Of a DNA stretch of 64,000 nt, positions 22,301 to 37,300 are shown piece by piece. The translations under genes were made by a program, and so were the position numbers. The DNA is from Lineus longissimus (taxonomy: Eukaryota; Nemertea; Pilidiophora; Heteronemertea; Lineidae). The stretch lies in assembly GCF_910592395.1 (NCBI RefSeq), contig NC_088309.1, forward strand, positions 20,028,599 to 20,092,598, read 5' to 3'. Positions within the stretch are counted from its first letter, which is position 1. Every line of letters starts with the position of its first letter. Under the pieces are notes generated by a model that searched no databases, had not been told where the DNA came from, and worked only from the letters and a program-made list of their open reading frames with translations.

Positions 22301-25300
22301 CGATGGATGTTGAGACGAGGATTAGGGATATCCGGGAAAGGTACCGCACCATGGAGATGTACAACTTATCAGTGAGTACAGGGAAGAGTTCTCATGGTTC
22401 TTGTGAATGTATAGAGGCTTTAAATAGCGGCAGAGCTGCTTAGAACAGTATAAGTGGCAGAGTGGCAAAAAAGAAGTAAAAACTAAAACAGTTTCCTGAG
22501 ACGAGTGGTACTTATATGCTTAATTGCATTGGCGTTGCATGTGTTTGGTGCTAATTAATTCATAGCTTTGATTTTGCATGCATTGACACCTTGTGTGCAT
22601 GGGGCCAGCAGTACTTGCATTGTTTTCTCCAAAATGAAACTTAGACCCATGAGCTAAATTCATAACATGGATTTGGCTGAAAAGCTTTTTCCATATGTAG
22701 GATGGTCTTGAGAAATGCATGATATTTTGTACTTTGTAAATTAGTACATTGTAAATGGTGTTTGAACTTTATTTGCAGAAGTCTGAGGAAGAGCGCACAT
22801 TGAACGAGAACATCAGCCAGATATGGGAGGACCTTGTGCTCGAGTCAAAGAATGTTGATGCTAGTCTTGTAGTGGTCAAGAAGAAATTCACAGAGGTTTG
22901 TACAAGAATAGGTTTATGCATTTTGCAGTTACGTTTGTTTGCGTTTGCTCTTGGTACTAGTTGTTCATGAATCCAAATATTTGTTCCCCCGAATGTTTTA
23001 TTTCGAATGACTGAAAATATCATGCTGTAACATTTCCATATTCCCTTTTAGATCACACAAACAAGTATCAAAGAGTTTGGCACGGATCTCAAAGGCTTCC
23101 AGGAACGGTTCCGTGCAGATGGTCCAGGGGCCGTCCGCGGTGACCTGGAGAAGGGTCTGGAGCTGATGAAGTCCTACAAAGAGGAGTTGAACAAGTATGA
23201 GGCAGAGAGGCAGGAGTTGGCCAATGCCGAGAGGCTGTTTGACCTGCCTATTACCATGTATCCTGATCTCTTACTGGTTCAGAAGGACTTCAAGGGTTTG
23301 GAGCTGATCTATGGCATCTACGAGGAGCAAAAGGTAGGCATGATGCGAGACAGCGAAATGTGCCATCACTGGAATACACTCTGTATCTGCCAAGAGCAGG
23401 CGCAGAAGAATTGCAAGTCATCGTGCTTAACACAGTCAATTTGAGTGCCGTTGGATTTGAGTAATATTTATGTTGAGGCTTTATAATGAACTGAGATGTT
23501 TACTTATTTTCCAGGCTGCCAGGGAAGGTTGGGCCGAGACACTGTGGGGGAACTTGAACATCCAAGTCCTACAGGAGGGTGTTGACAACCTCCTCAAGAA
23601 CCTCAGGAAGTTGCCGAGGGAGATCAAATCTATGCCTGTTGCCAGGGTCCTCGAGGAAAAGATGAAAGAATTCAAAGACTCACTGCCGTTGTTTATGGAC
23701 CTGAAGAACGAGGCTCTGAGAGAACGGTTGGTTGTCAATTTTTCGCATTATTCTCAATTTGTTGTACTGTGCTGCATTTGGTTGATATAGTGAAGTACTT
23801 GTACTGAATTGAGAGCTTGGTGATCATTGTCTGTGGAGACATAGCTTTGTGCTATAAACAAGGACCTCGAGGATACCTACATTGTACGTTAAACAGGAGA
23901 CAAACAGGAAGAACTAAAACTGATCCATCTTCACGTTTCCATTACAGCCATTGGAAGGATCTGATGACGAAAACAGGCCAGTCCTTTGAGATGAACCCCG
24001 AGACGTTTACCCTGGAGAATGTGTTTGCTATGGAGTTGCATCGATTCCAGGATACTATTGCTGAGATTGTTACATGTGCTACCAAAGAGTTGAGCATTGA
24101 AAAGGTAAGGTTCCCACCGATGAGCCTGTGCTATGCAAAAACAAATAAAGGGAAACGCATCTGGAGGTCTAACTTAATATCTACATGTTCAAGAGCTGTA
24201 TGTAGTGGTGCGTGGCCCATTTCTTCATACTTTGATTTCAACTATTGCCAGTTCTCTTGTGATTGAGCTACTGATAGTTGGGGTTTGATCTTCGCTGTCA
24301 GTTACACTGTTGTTAATTTGTTATTAGGTTTGAGACAAACGTTACTGGCAGAACGCGGCATATCTTTATTGCCTCTGAAGTGTACTTAGAAGTGTACATG
24401 AACAACACTTTACTTAACATTTTGATCAATATTCCAGGGCGTGAAAGAGGTGGAGGATACGTGGGCCAACCTGAAATTCAACGTTCAGAGTTACATGAAG
24501 GGTACATCCAACCGCGGCTACATCCTGGGAACAGTGGACGAAGTCATGCAAAACCTTGACGACAACGCCATGAATCTTCAGAGCATGTCGGCGTCGAGAT
24601 TCGTCGGCCCGTTCATGAATGCCGTCCAGAACTGGGAGAAGAGTTTGTCGCTCATCAGTGAGGTTTTGGATGTGTGGATGGTCGTACAGAGGAAGTGGAT
24701 GTACCTCGAGGGTATCTTCATCGGTGGAGACATTCGATCACAGCTGCCGGAGGAAGCAAAGAAGTTTGACCAGATTGACAAGACTTTTAAAAAGGTAAAC
24801 GTTTTTTCAAATAGGGAAGACTCCCATCTTCAAAAAGATGAGAAAGTGACATGTAGTTGCACCAAGATGGACAATGTTAATGCACATGTCTTTGTCATCT
24901 GTCAAGCTAATGTCCTTTGGAGAAATGGCCAAGAATGAACCATCATTTTATGACTTTCTGTGTCTAGGTGACAAATATTGCAATTTTGTGTTGAAATTAC
25001 AATAAAGTGGACCTTTTGTGACCACCAAAGTACATGTATGTCTTCTCTACTATTTCTTGTTTTTGATGTTTTTTGTGTCTTTTTTTCTTCAGATAATGGC
25101 AGAGTGTGCCAAGAACCCCAACATCAAACAGTCCTGCCATGCTGCCAACAGATTGTCGGATCTAGAAAATCTCAGCGCAGGTTTAGAAAAGTGTCAAAAG
25201 TCGTTGAACGATTACTTGGATTCAAAGAGGAATGCTTTCCCAAGGTTCTTCTTCATTTCCGACGATGAACTGCTGAGCATTCTTGGAAGTAGTGATCCGG

Positions 25301-28300
25301 AATGCGTACAAGAACACATGATTAAGGTCAGTGCATTGCGGTTACCTTTCATAACATTCAGATAATTTTGACGACAAAATACATTTCACGCTGCCTTGTC
25401 GAATCAAAAGGTTTTATATCACTATGTATGAGAGTGAGGTAGATTCTGAAGATTCTGTTTCTTCTTATGCATTACTTGTAGCTTCTGTATTTCAGATGTT
25501 TGACAACATTGCCTCATTGAGATTCCAAAAGGGTGCCAATAATGAGACATTAGCGTCTGCCATGGTTTCCAGCGAGGGTGAGATGATGGAGTTCAGGCAG
25601 AATGTGGGCGCCGAGGGGCGTGTTGAGGACTGGATGACACAGGTCCTTGGGGAGATGAGGAAAGCCAACAGACTCGTCACCAAGGAGGCAATATTCTTCT
25701 ACTGTGCTAACGGAAAGACCAGGTATGCAAAGAAGGCTTTTTGTTGTGAATTGACTCCGCCACTCAGAGTTTCCTTTGAACCGTAATCCCAGATATTTCT
25801 TTCAGTATTTAGACAGGCTGTAAATATTCATAAATAACTTTAAGAAATTTCTTCAATACGCATCTGAATCTATTATGGTCTTTGCCAACCAATGGCATTA
25901 TTTCATTTCGTATTAAGAAGTTTGCCGTGTTTTGTCCTACCCTATCAAGATTTCAGACTTTGGGATATCATTTCAAACTCGGTGTTCTTTTCGATATTCT
26001 CATCGGTAGTCTTGTCAATTTTTCTTTTTTAAATTTTGTATATTATTTTGTAGAATACAATGGATGTTCCAGTACCAAGGTATGGTGGCACTGGCAGGGA
26101 ACCAGGTGTGGTGGACATGGGAAACAGAAGACGTCTTCAAAAAGGTCAAGAAAGGACAAAAGATGGCGCTAAAGGATTACGCTAGGAAACTTCACACTCA
26201 GCTGAACGACGTCGTTGTGCAGATTCGATCGCCGCTCTCGAAGAACGACCGGAAGAAGTTCAACACTGTGTTGATCATTGATGTGCATGCCCGTGACATC
26301 ATTGATGGGTTTGTGCGAGACAGGTACGTCTGCTGGGAGATCCTGGCTTGGATTTCTTGCTGCTACACATTCGATTTAAAGTCTCTCTCAGAGGGCATTC
26401 ACTACTTCGTTTCTAAAGAATCAGTACCCCACTTCAACTCACTTGATCCATTATCACCCTGATCTATTTCAGTATCATGGATGCCCGAGAGTTCGAATGG
26501 GAAAGTCAGCTGAGGTTCTACTGGGAGAAGGAACCGGATGAGCTGCTCGTACGGCAGTGTACTGGAGAGTTCGGATACGGTTATGAGTACATGGGGCTGA
26601 ATGGACGTCTGGTCATCACACCACTCACTGACAGAATCTACCTCACACTCACACAGGTTAGTTATCCGAAATCTATTTTATCCCTATTCAAAAAACTTTT
26701 TGAGACAACAAATTTTCTTCTTTATGGTCAATTTTCATTGGACCTTACTTCAAACAGGCTTGTTGTAGAAAAAACAGCCACTTTTCTCATTAATATTATC
26801 GCCTTTTCTGGTAACTAGTGCCAGATCAATTGAACCCCTCATCAATCACTACCTTTGTACAAACTATAACTATTTGTGTTACTTTACCTTTACTTGCATC
26901 CCTTTCTTTCCATTCAAAGTACCTTATCTTGATTCAACTTGTTCTTTGTATACCATTGTAACCAGGGCTATTAATGCTTTCAGCCTAAGCCCTGGCAATT
27001 GTCTCAATATGTAATTTTGTTTATTTGGATTTAATAAATAATAATAATAATAATAACAACAAATTTGGAAATTTATTATTTGAATTCTGATGATGGAAGG
27101 CTTGCTCTGCACTACGACCCCTTCACGTTTACTGCCAAAATTCTCTGGTTGCGACTCCATGCTTTATGCGACATTTACAAGAGAAATACAAAAAGAAATG
27201 ACATGTGATTTCAACTGTTATTTTCTTTTTTTCAGGCCTTGTCCATGTACCTTGGTGGTGCCCCAGCTGGTCCTGCTGGTACTGGTAAGACTGAGACAAC
27301 CAAGGATTTAGCCAAGGCGCTTGGTCTTCTGTGCGTTGTCACCAACTGTGGTGAAGGCATGGATTTCAAGGTAAGTTATTTTACATTTGTCCCTCTTCAA
27401 TTAATAGTGCAGGAATGATGTTGTTATTTTCTGAATAAATCTGAAATTGTAGAACTGTCAGTGCTGGGGGAGTAACAGAGAAGTACCAAAATGGAGAACT
27501 TTTGCCAAATAAATATATCAGACTTGTCAATGTCTTTTGGTGGGAGCTCCCTGACCACTCCAAGCTAACGAATAGATATTTGCCTTGTATTCTAGATTAC
27601 TTTTCATTTTGTTTCAATGCGTTTATTTTGCGTTTCAGGCTGTTGGCAAGATCTTCTCTGGTCTTGCTCAATGCGGTGCCTGGGGTTGCTTTGATGAGTT
27701 CAATCGTATTGATGTGTCGGTGCTGTCTGTCATCTCAACTCAGCTCAAGACTATTCAGAATGCATTGGCTTTACAGCTCAAGAAGTTCCATGTAAGTTGT
27801 TTTGAACGAGTATTGTGTAAAAATTAGACCATTGGCTTGCTGGTTAATTGAAGATTTTTGGAAAAATGCAGGAACTCATAGTCTCAGAACAGTTTGAAAA
27901 CGAGCTGCACCAAATTTCAAGCCCCGTGTGCCTAACTCTACCAAGGAACTGTTCATTATCTTTAGATTTCATATGATCTGTCTATCTTTTCTTTTATAGT
28001 TTGAAGGCCAGGAAATTGCCCTTGATGGTAGGATGGGTATCTTCATCACCATGAACCCTGGATATGCAGGTCGTACAGAACTGCCTGAGTCTGTTAAAGC
28101 CCTCTTCAGGCCTGTCGTCGTCATCGTTCCAGATCTTGAACAGATTTGTGAAATCATGTTGTTCTCTGAAGGTTTCCTTCTAGCAAAGGTAAATGAAATG
28201 ATTACTGTAACCAGCAAAATTAATTCTTGTGGTGGTGTGCATTCAAACGTTTTCATCAATTCTTCCCAAGCAAAAGCTCGAAAGCCACACAACTGTGTAC

Positions 28301-31300
28301 TTGATTTGGCTATTAAGACAACTTTTTAGAAACTTGGGAAATTTCTGTAACATTTCTCATTCTATCCTCTCCAGATTCTTGCCAAGAAGATGACAGTGCT
28401 GTACAAGTTGGCTAAGGAGCAGCTCTCCAAGCAACATCATTATGACTTTGGTCTCCGTGCCTTGAAGTCTGTCTTGGTCATGGCTGGTGAGCTCAAGAGA
28501 GGTTCACCCGACCTATCTGAGGTAAATAGATAAAATATCTCCCCATGTCATCAGGTCAGATCCTTAGAGACAGCCCTGTGTATGGAGAGTGGTTTAGCTC
28601 TCCAAATCTAACCCAGAGGAGTGAAGAACAACAGCCCTCCTGCAATTTTCAAATGTGAAGCCAGACCCTTGAGCATGTAGACAATTTGAGCTGAATTTTA
28701 TGAGTTGTCTTAAACACTGGGCTCCTATGACTTGGTTTGCCCAACCCCATACTGGATGTGAACATTGGACCATAAGTCTTTTGCCTGTGATCTTTGTCAA
28801 TTGAAATTATTCATTCTTCTTTACAGGATGTTGTGCTCATGAGAGCCTTGAGAGACATGAACTTGCCCAAGTTTGTGTTTGAGGATGTGCCGCTGTTCTT
28901 GGGTCTCATCAGTGACTTGTTCCCTGGGTTGGACTGCCCACGTGTCCGCTATCCCAACTTCAACGATGCAGTGGAAGGCGTCCTCGAAGACAATGGCTAT
29001 GTTGCATTGCCCCAACAGGTAAAAATTGGCTTGGTTGTTGGAAAATTCTCATGTGTATACATAGAGAACATTGAAAGGTTTATAAAAATACCTATTTTCA
29101 GAACTTTAAGCATTCGGAGAATAAAGTGATCTGTTTTTTTATTGTTTCTTCAATCGTGTTTATGAAAGAGGAATGAAAAAGCTGCAAGGTTGTTATACAA
29201 TTTCAAAAAGAATTGTCTTTGTTTTTCATCAGGCTGACAAGGTTGTACAGATGTACGAGACAATGATGACACGTCAGACGACCATGATTGTTGGCCCAAC
29301 TGGTGGTGGAAAATCTGTGGTCATCAACACATTGGCTCAGGCACAAACAAGGCTCGGCCTGGTGACGAAGCTGTACACCCTGAACGCAAAGGATCGTAGC
29401 GTCATCGAACTGTACGGTATCTTGGATCCAAACACTCGTGACTGGACCGATGGGCTCCTCTCGAATATCTTCCGTGATATCAACAAACCCACTGAGAAGA
29501 AAGAGCGAAAGTATATCGTCTTTGACGGAGATGTTGATGCATTGTGGGTAGAGAACATGAACTCTGTCATGGACGACAACAAGCTGTTGACCTTGGCTAA
29601 TGGTGAACGTATCCGCCTTTTGAATCACAGTGCCTTGCTCTTTGAGGTGAGTTACTAAAGCGCCCCGCAAACGAGCGATTTTAAGTTGCTTCAACTTGCG
29701 ATTTAAATAGGATGCGACAGTAATTGCTTGTTTGCAGTGGTCAGCGCAGGTCACAGCAACCTGCCAGTCAATATAAACCAAGCGATTTCTTGTTTTAGCT
29801 GCAGATGAGAGATCCTTTTGTGACTCTTAGTAATGATTAAGAGCATAGGTAGTCGAAGGTATCCTGTTGACCACAGGTTATTTCCAATAATGAATAAGTT
29901 AATGTTTATGTCTCAACTTTCACCATATCTTATAATTTCCTACAGGTTGGTGACCTACAATACGCCTCACCTGCCACTGTGTCAAGATGCGGTATGGTCT
30001 TCGTCGACCCCAAGAACTTGGGCTACGATCCATTCTGGCAGAAGTGGGTGAATAGTCGAGCCACCAAACAGGAGAGAGATGAAATGGCGCGCCTCTATAA
30101 GAAATACGTCATCCCCTGCGTGGACATGATCATTGAGGGAGTGGTCGATGGAAAACAACAAGAGAAGATGAAGACGATTGTGCCTCTCACAAACCTGAAT
30201 TTGGTAAGTTTGAGGCCAGGTTGGCACTTTTTTCAGAGTTCTACACTCACCCTGGATACCAGTTCCCCAGCTAACCGAGATCATTATCTTTACAAGCAGG
30301 CCTTCCAACTTACCAAGCAGCCTGCCTTGAGGCGTTTTTACACGGTGCGGGTTCAAGCCGGATCGAGACTAGTTCAGGTACCAGCCGGTTTATTTTCCCT
30401 CGTGTAAAAGCGAACCTACCGTCCTGAACCCTCCTGGTCCGAGGCGGGTTCCGATCGCCGGTCTCGGGTCGGTGCAGGCCGGTGTAGGCCGGTGGAGGAG
30501 GGTTTATTTATGCGTGTAAAAGCGAACCGGCTCCGAGCCGGTTTGCACACGGTACTCGCGGGACGTCATTCGCGGGAATAGCTGCCGTGTTCCTGGCATG
30601 AAATTTTCCGCGGAAAGAAACTGCTGTGAAATCTTCAATTTATCGAGAGCAAGAGCTTTCTTTCCATACAAATGCTGTGTACCAAAGCAAAAACTCTGCA
30701 TCTCACCGGCGCCATCGTGAACCATTTTGTATTATTTGTTGAAGGTTGTGATATTTTCGTAGCTCCACCGCCAGCAGGATTGATCAGCGCCACCAATTGA
30801 CGATGTTAGTGACGAACCGGCCTGGAGCCGGATCGAGGCCAGATCGTCGAACCGTCCCCGTGTAAAAGCGAAATGAACCGTCCTGAACCGAACACGCCTC
30901 GTGGCGGTTCAGGAGGGTTGTCTTGAACCAGCACCGTGTAAAAAGGCCTTTGGAAAGTGCCTGGTAGAGGCCTTGGAAAATATGTTGTGATAAGTCATGT
31001 ATTAGGAAAGTGATCTAGTACATTCAACTTGAAGTCAGCTGATTTACCGAAAGGACAAATAACCTTTTCACCTGAAGGTTGAGATATGCTCCCAAAAATT
31101 TGATATCTTCCGAAACGAAATGCATTTATCAAGTTATAAATTTTTCAATTGTTTCCTTCTAGGTGACCCAGCTTGCCTCCCTCCTTGATTCTCTCATCAC
31201 CAAGGAGATCCCCGAACCTGATGTCCTCGAGGCTTACTTCCTTCAAGCTTTATACTGGTCAGTAGGAGGTGCCCTACTTGAAGATGGACGAGTCAAGTTT

Positions 31301-34300
31301 GACAACTACGTCAAGTACTTGGCTTCGTTGAGTGCAACGAATGACGAATCTCAACTCGCTGGACCGGGTGAGCTGCCGGGGACAAACTCGCTGTATGAGT
31401 ATTTCTGGGATGGTGAGCAGAACAAGTGGGTCCCGTGGGCGCAACTCGTCCCGAAGTACATCCACGATCCAGAAATGAAGTATAACCAGATTCTGGTGCC
31501 GACCATCGACACTGTGCGGACGACTTGGCTTCTGAATCTGCAGACAAGTATAAAGAAACCTGTGGTGCTGGTGGGCGACACTGGAACATCGAAGACAGCT
31601 ACCACGCAGGCCTTCCTTAGGAATATGGACACAGAATCTCATGTAAGACCATCTCACTCATTAATTCTCCTCGTGAGTTCTGCGTGTTCCCCAAAGGAAC
31701 AAAATTCCTTTGGGTCAAGATAACGTGTGATGTTGCGTGTCTTTCAAAATTATTTGGTTTACGCCAGAGGGTACTCCTGGGAAACTAAAATGCGTTGATT
31801 GGAAAATCTTGATTCAACTTCACCACAAGCATTGTCTCAGATTCTCTTATCCGTGCTATAAAGTGTTTCTGTATTTTTGATCATTTTCAAACCTATGTGG
31901 CGTCTGCTTGCAGTTGCTGCTGAATGTGAACTTCTCCTCCCGAACCAATGCGTATGATGTGCAGAGGAACTTGGAGGCAAACGTTGAGAAGAGAACGAAA
32001 GATACGTATGGTCCCCCGCCTGGTAAGAGGTTGCTCATCTTCATTGATGACATGAACATGCCCCAGGTAAGACAAATGTTATTTTCAACTTTTTTCCCTC
32101 TACTTTTTGGTTCTATTTGTATATTAAAGACTAGTCTTTTTTTATTCTTGGCAAAACAATCAGGACATGCATGGCTCTCTCAATTTCAATGATGAAATAA
32201 AACTCATTCTAGTTTCACCATTTGTGTTATAGGTTGATCAGTACGGCACCCAGCAACCCATCGCCTTTCTAAAGCAGCTGCTGGAGCGTGGAGGCTGCTA
32301 CGATCGTGGCAAAGACCTCAACTGGAAGCAGATTAAGGACATCGGCTTCATCGCAGCCATGGGTAAAGCTGGCGGCGGTCGCAACGAAGTCGATCCACGT
32401 TTTATCTCCATCTTCACCGTCTTCAACATGACGTTCCCGTCGGAGGAGTCTCTCTATCATATCTATAGCTCAATCCTTAAAGGGCACTGCCAGCCATTCG
32501 ACAAAGATATCCAGGATATTGTGCCAGACATTACCAAGATGACAATGCAGCTTTACTCGTAAGTATTTGCCCGACCCAAAAATATGTCACCCAAAATTTC
32601 GGGGCCAACATTATAAGATCTTTCAGTAGAGCTTTTGACTCTATGTAGACAGTTCCATGCTAAAAAGGGGCAAGAGATGTCATGAATATTCCCAAGTCTT
32701 TATTTGAGCCACTACCAACTCTAAAATTGAATATGTGGTATGAACAGACGTGCATCTGACTCTGAGACTAATAGCACTCTGCATATACACTGATTAAACA
32801 GTAACAAAGTGTTTATTTCATTGAACCATGAAAAATCGCATGAACTGTCAAATTCTTTAAAAAACAACCAACCTCTCTCCTCTGTAGGTTCGTCGTGAAG
32901 GAACTGCCACCAACTCCATCCAAATTCCACTATATCTTCAACCTGCGAGACCTGTCGCGTATCTACAGCGGTATGTGCCTGACCACGCCAGACAGGTATG
33001 AAAAGGTGGAGCACTTCCTCAGGCTCTGGAGAAACGAGTGCTCGCGTGTCATCTGTGACAGGCTTATCAACGAAGAAGACAAAGTCACTGTCAATGTAAG
33101 TTTTTGACAATTTGAACTGCAGGTTTCTGTAGGCTGGGAGATATCAGCGGCTATTTTAGTTCACGGGTTTGTGAATTTGCAGCTGCAGCCTAGTTTTAAT
33201 TATGCATTTTAAAAAACCCGTAAATGGCAATAAAGACTAGTCTTTATTAATTCTGCTGAAGTGCATGTCAATTGTGATAGACACTCAATGGATGTAACTC
33301 ACTTTTTCAGAAACACATTGAAGCACTGCTTGACGAATCATTCAAGAAGCACATGGAATATGTCGTCAGGGAGCCAAGTCTGTTTGGGGATTACAGAACG
33401 GCTATGGATGAGTCCGAACCAAGGCTTTATGAAGACATACAGGACTATGAGGCAGCTAAAGCATTGTTCCAAGAGGTGAGTGTCTAGTCTGATCCTGCAG
33501 ATTGTTCTTGCATAAGTTGTGTCATGAGCTGTGTTGAGATTAAAGGAGGACACTACAGCATAACCAATTTTCTCTTTGAGGACGAAAGCGGTCAAGTAAC
33601 CTATGGTGATCTTCTGACTGATGGAGGCATAGACCCCAACTGTTGCTGTCAGCATGATCTCCTGAATGAGTAGAATGCTTCATGTCCCATTGGGATTGAG
33701 GTTCTTACTATTTCATTCATGCACTGTCCTGATTCTTTCAGATAATGGAGGAATACAATGAGCGCTACACAGCCATGAACCTCGTTCTGTTCGATGACGC
33801 CCTGGAGCATTTGACGAGGATCCACCGCGTCATCCGTATGGACCAGGGCCACGCCCTCCTGGTCGGTGTAGGCGGCAGCGGCAAGCAGAGCTTGACGAAA
33901 CTGGCCGCATTTGCTGCGGAGTGTGAAGTGTTTGAGATTACTCTGAGTCGTGGTTACTCCGAGTCCTCCCTCAGAGACGACCTGAAGAACCTCTACAATA
34001 AGCTTGGCATGGAGAATAAGAAAGTTGTCTTTCTCTTCACTGATCAACATGTGGTCGAGGAGGGTGAGTGAAGCTTTGGAATTCACGGTCTTAATATCAA
34101 CCATGGTAGACATTATCATTCAACTGCTTTTGATGACAAGAAAAGGCAAAAGATAGGAATTATGATAGTACCGGAATGAGTCTGACGTTGACGTCTGTGT
34201 CTTGAGAGGTCTTTGAGTCCTAACCAATGTTCCCCTATTTCCAGGTTTCCTTGAGTTGATTAACAACATGTTGACATCTGGTATGGTGCCCGCTCTCTAC

Positions 34301-37300
34301 GCCGACGATGAAAAAGAGCAGATCGTTACCGCAATGAGAAACGAGGCCTCCAAAGGTGGCGCCATCCTACCTAAGGAACAAATCTGGCAATATTTCGTCA
34401 CAAAGTGCGCAAACAATCTTCATATTGTCCTTGCCATGTCTCCTGTTGGAGAAACGCTGAGAACACGTTGTAGGAACTTCCCCGGTCTGGTCAACAATGC
34501 CAGTATTGACTGGTTCTTCCCATGGCCTGAACAGGCCTTGTATGCTGTGGCCAGTGTCTTCATTTCACCTGATGTAAGTACATGTAGTAGTATAGTACCA
34601 AAATCGTCTTCATGAAGACATGTATTGAAAAGTTATCTGGTCATTAGCAGAATCAGTGTGAAACATAGGAAACCAATTCCTGAAATGTGATAGGTTTTGG
34701 CCTTATGAGACTTGAACACCAATTGATCTTCAGACCAAACCTTTTTGGCATAGTGTGCAGTGCTCGTGTGCATACATGTTCATGCACATAGATTGCAATG
34801 CTGTTGGAGTTGGTTGCCATTCTTATAGTTACACTTCCAACTCGATGAATCAGGATGCAAAAAGTTATATTTTCTAACACTTTTTCCAGAATTTGTTGAT
34901 CCCAGATTCACACCGTGATAACGTCGTCAGCATCATTGTATTGGTCCATCAGTCCGTCACGGAATACAGCAAGGAGTTCCTGATGAAGCTGCGTCGAGCA
35001 AACTACGTCACGCCAAAGAATTATCTCGACTTCATCAACACGTATTTGAAACTTTTAGAGGAGAAAGACCAGTGGGTTTTAGCGCAGTGTGATCGTCTTG
35101 TTGGAGGTCTGCAAAAACTAGCCGAAGCCAGTGAACAGTTGAACGAGTTGAATGAAAAGTTAGCGGTTCAGAAAGTCGCCGTGACAGAGAAGACAGAGGC
35201 TTGTGAGTCGCTGTTGGCCGATATTACGTCGGGTACTGAGCAGGCGACGGAGAAGAAGGCGATGGCCATGGCGAAGGGTCAGGAGATTGAGGAACAGTCA
35301 AAGATCATTTCAGTGGAAAAGGTGAGCTAAATCATGATTCAGCTCAGTGTGACATTTTCTGCGGTACAAATACAAAAGTATATCGGATCATATAGACTGA
35401 GAGTATGAAGAAAGGCCTGCATGTTCATGGATCAGGCTCTTTTTACTTGAGCAGCTATACTTTTCTGGGCATCACCCATAAAGATTTTTGAACATGCTCT
35501 CCTCCACTGGTGAACTGTTGAGGAACATAGCCCATTTTGCCATTAACTTTTCTCACTGCGGTGAACAGATTTTGGATTGATTTGCCACTCTTGCTCCCTC
35601 ATCACTAAAGATTTTATTACTCCTTGTAGAAAGACGCTGAGGATTCGCTCGCTGAAGCCCTGCCGGCCCTGGAAGCTGCAAGGATTGCTCTTGAGGATTT
35701 AGATAAGTCTGATGTAACAGAAATCAGGTACGTACTATGAAATATTGAACGTAAGTCAAATCTTACCAATGTGGATGGAAGTCAAATCTATTTATCAATG
35801 TGGATGGAAACAAGTGGTTTGAAAAGACCTTGTGATACACAGATAAAGTTGAAATTTCTCTACCTGAACAAGGTTCAACTGAGGACATAGGAGGGGGTGG
35901 TGAATACATTTTCCCAAGGCTATTGCTCAACATCACCTCGGGTGGGTCCAATGCTGTCCTGGAACGTTGAATAGAAATTTACCTACTTTCCAAGCCTTAC
36001 GTCTGTCACACTTTGAATCATACACTATGCAACAATATGTAAGTTAATCCTGCAAATTCATCCTATAAATCAGCCTTGGAATATTTCCCATCATTTGGTC
36101 AATCCATTTCGCACTATTTACCCATCATCATGTTTATGCAGGTCCTTTGCCAAGCCCCCAAAGGCTGTACAAGTGGTGTGTGAGTGTATCGTGGTAGTGA
36201 GAGGCTACAAGGAGGTGTCCTGGAAATCGGCCAAAGGAATGATGGCCGACCCCAACTTCTTAAAGACTCTCCAAGAAATGGATGTTGACAGTATTACACA
36301 AAAACAGGTCCAGACTGTCAAAGGTATGTCCCATCTGGCTCACGTGAAGAGACTATACTCGAGAGTCTGTAAAACATAATGGCCTGCAAGACTTTATAGA
36401 GAATATAAGACCCTTGATTCAAAGCAGCTGAGCTTTCCCACGTGGAAGTTTTTTTTATTTTGTAAATTTCTTGCATGATAAGAGATAATGGTGCTGTGCT
36501 AGAAACTGCAGTGATACACCTTACTGGATCAGAGTGAATGTCACCAAAAAAAGAAGGAAAAAATTGATAATTTTGCTCTAATATGTTTCAGGTTTCCTCA
36601 AGGACAATGACATGAACATGGATGACATGAAGTCCGTCAGTAAAGCCGGCTCGGGTCTTCTGAAATTCGTGGAGGCCGTCATGGGTTACTGTGCAGTTGC
36701 CAGGGAAATTAAACCCAAGAGGGAGAAGGTGGCACGCCTTGAAAGGACATATCACCAGGCCAAGCGCGACTTGGATAAGATCAACAAAGAGGTGGCTGCC
36801 CTTGAGGCCGAGTTGAAGCGTCTTGGAGACGAGTACGAGAGAGCCATGTCTGAGAAACAGGCCTTGCAAGAAGAAGCAGAGATCATGGAACGACGTTTGA
36901 TTGCTGCTGATAAGCTTATCTCCGGTCTTGGGTCTGAGAATATCAGGTAAATTAAATTCTTCTACTTTCAATGTTGGCCATCACACTCAATGCTGCAGGA
37001 GTCACAGTGGGGGTGCGGGCAATCCCCACAACTTGGTCGTCAGTTCTGCTCCCTCTGACCACTTCTTAACTCATTGGGCTGAGAAGTCACAGCAATCTTG
37101 CAGGAGATTAATTCAGTTATCACCAATCACACTTGAGGTGTGTCGTTAATTTCAAGATCCAAAGCTGGAGTTAGAAGGCAGGTCAAAACCAGGTGTTCAT
37201 GGTAGCCAAGGTTTTGGGGCAAAATTAGAGTACAGAAACCAAACAGTTTGGTGTTTAAAAATGAATACAGTCTTGTATTTTGAGGTAATTGACATCGATG

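Noticed and set aside
31163-31642. AAA3 P-loop GDTGTSKT taken as a damaged Walker A
   Set aside because: GxxGTSKT is the normal AAA3 form in axonemal dynein heavy chains.
31274-31657. 127-codon minus-strand ORF opposite DNAH10 exon 34
   Set aside because: Shadow of a strongly conserved AAA3 exon. The forward frame is the dynein.
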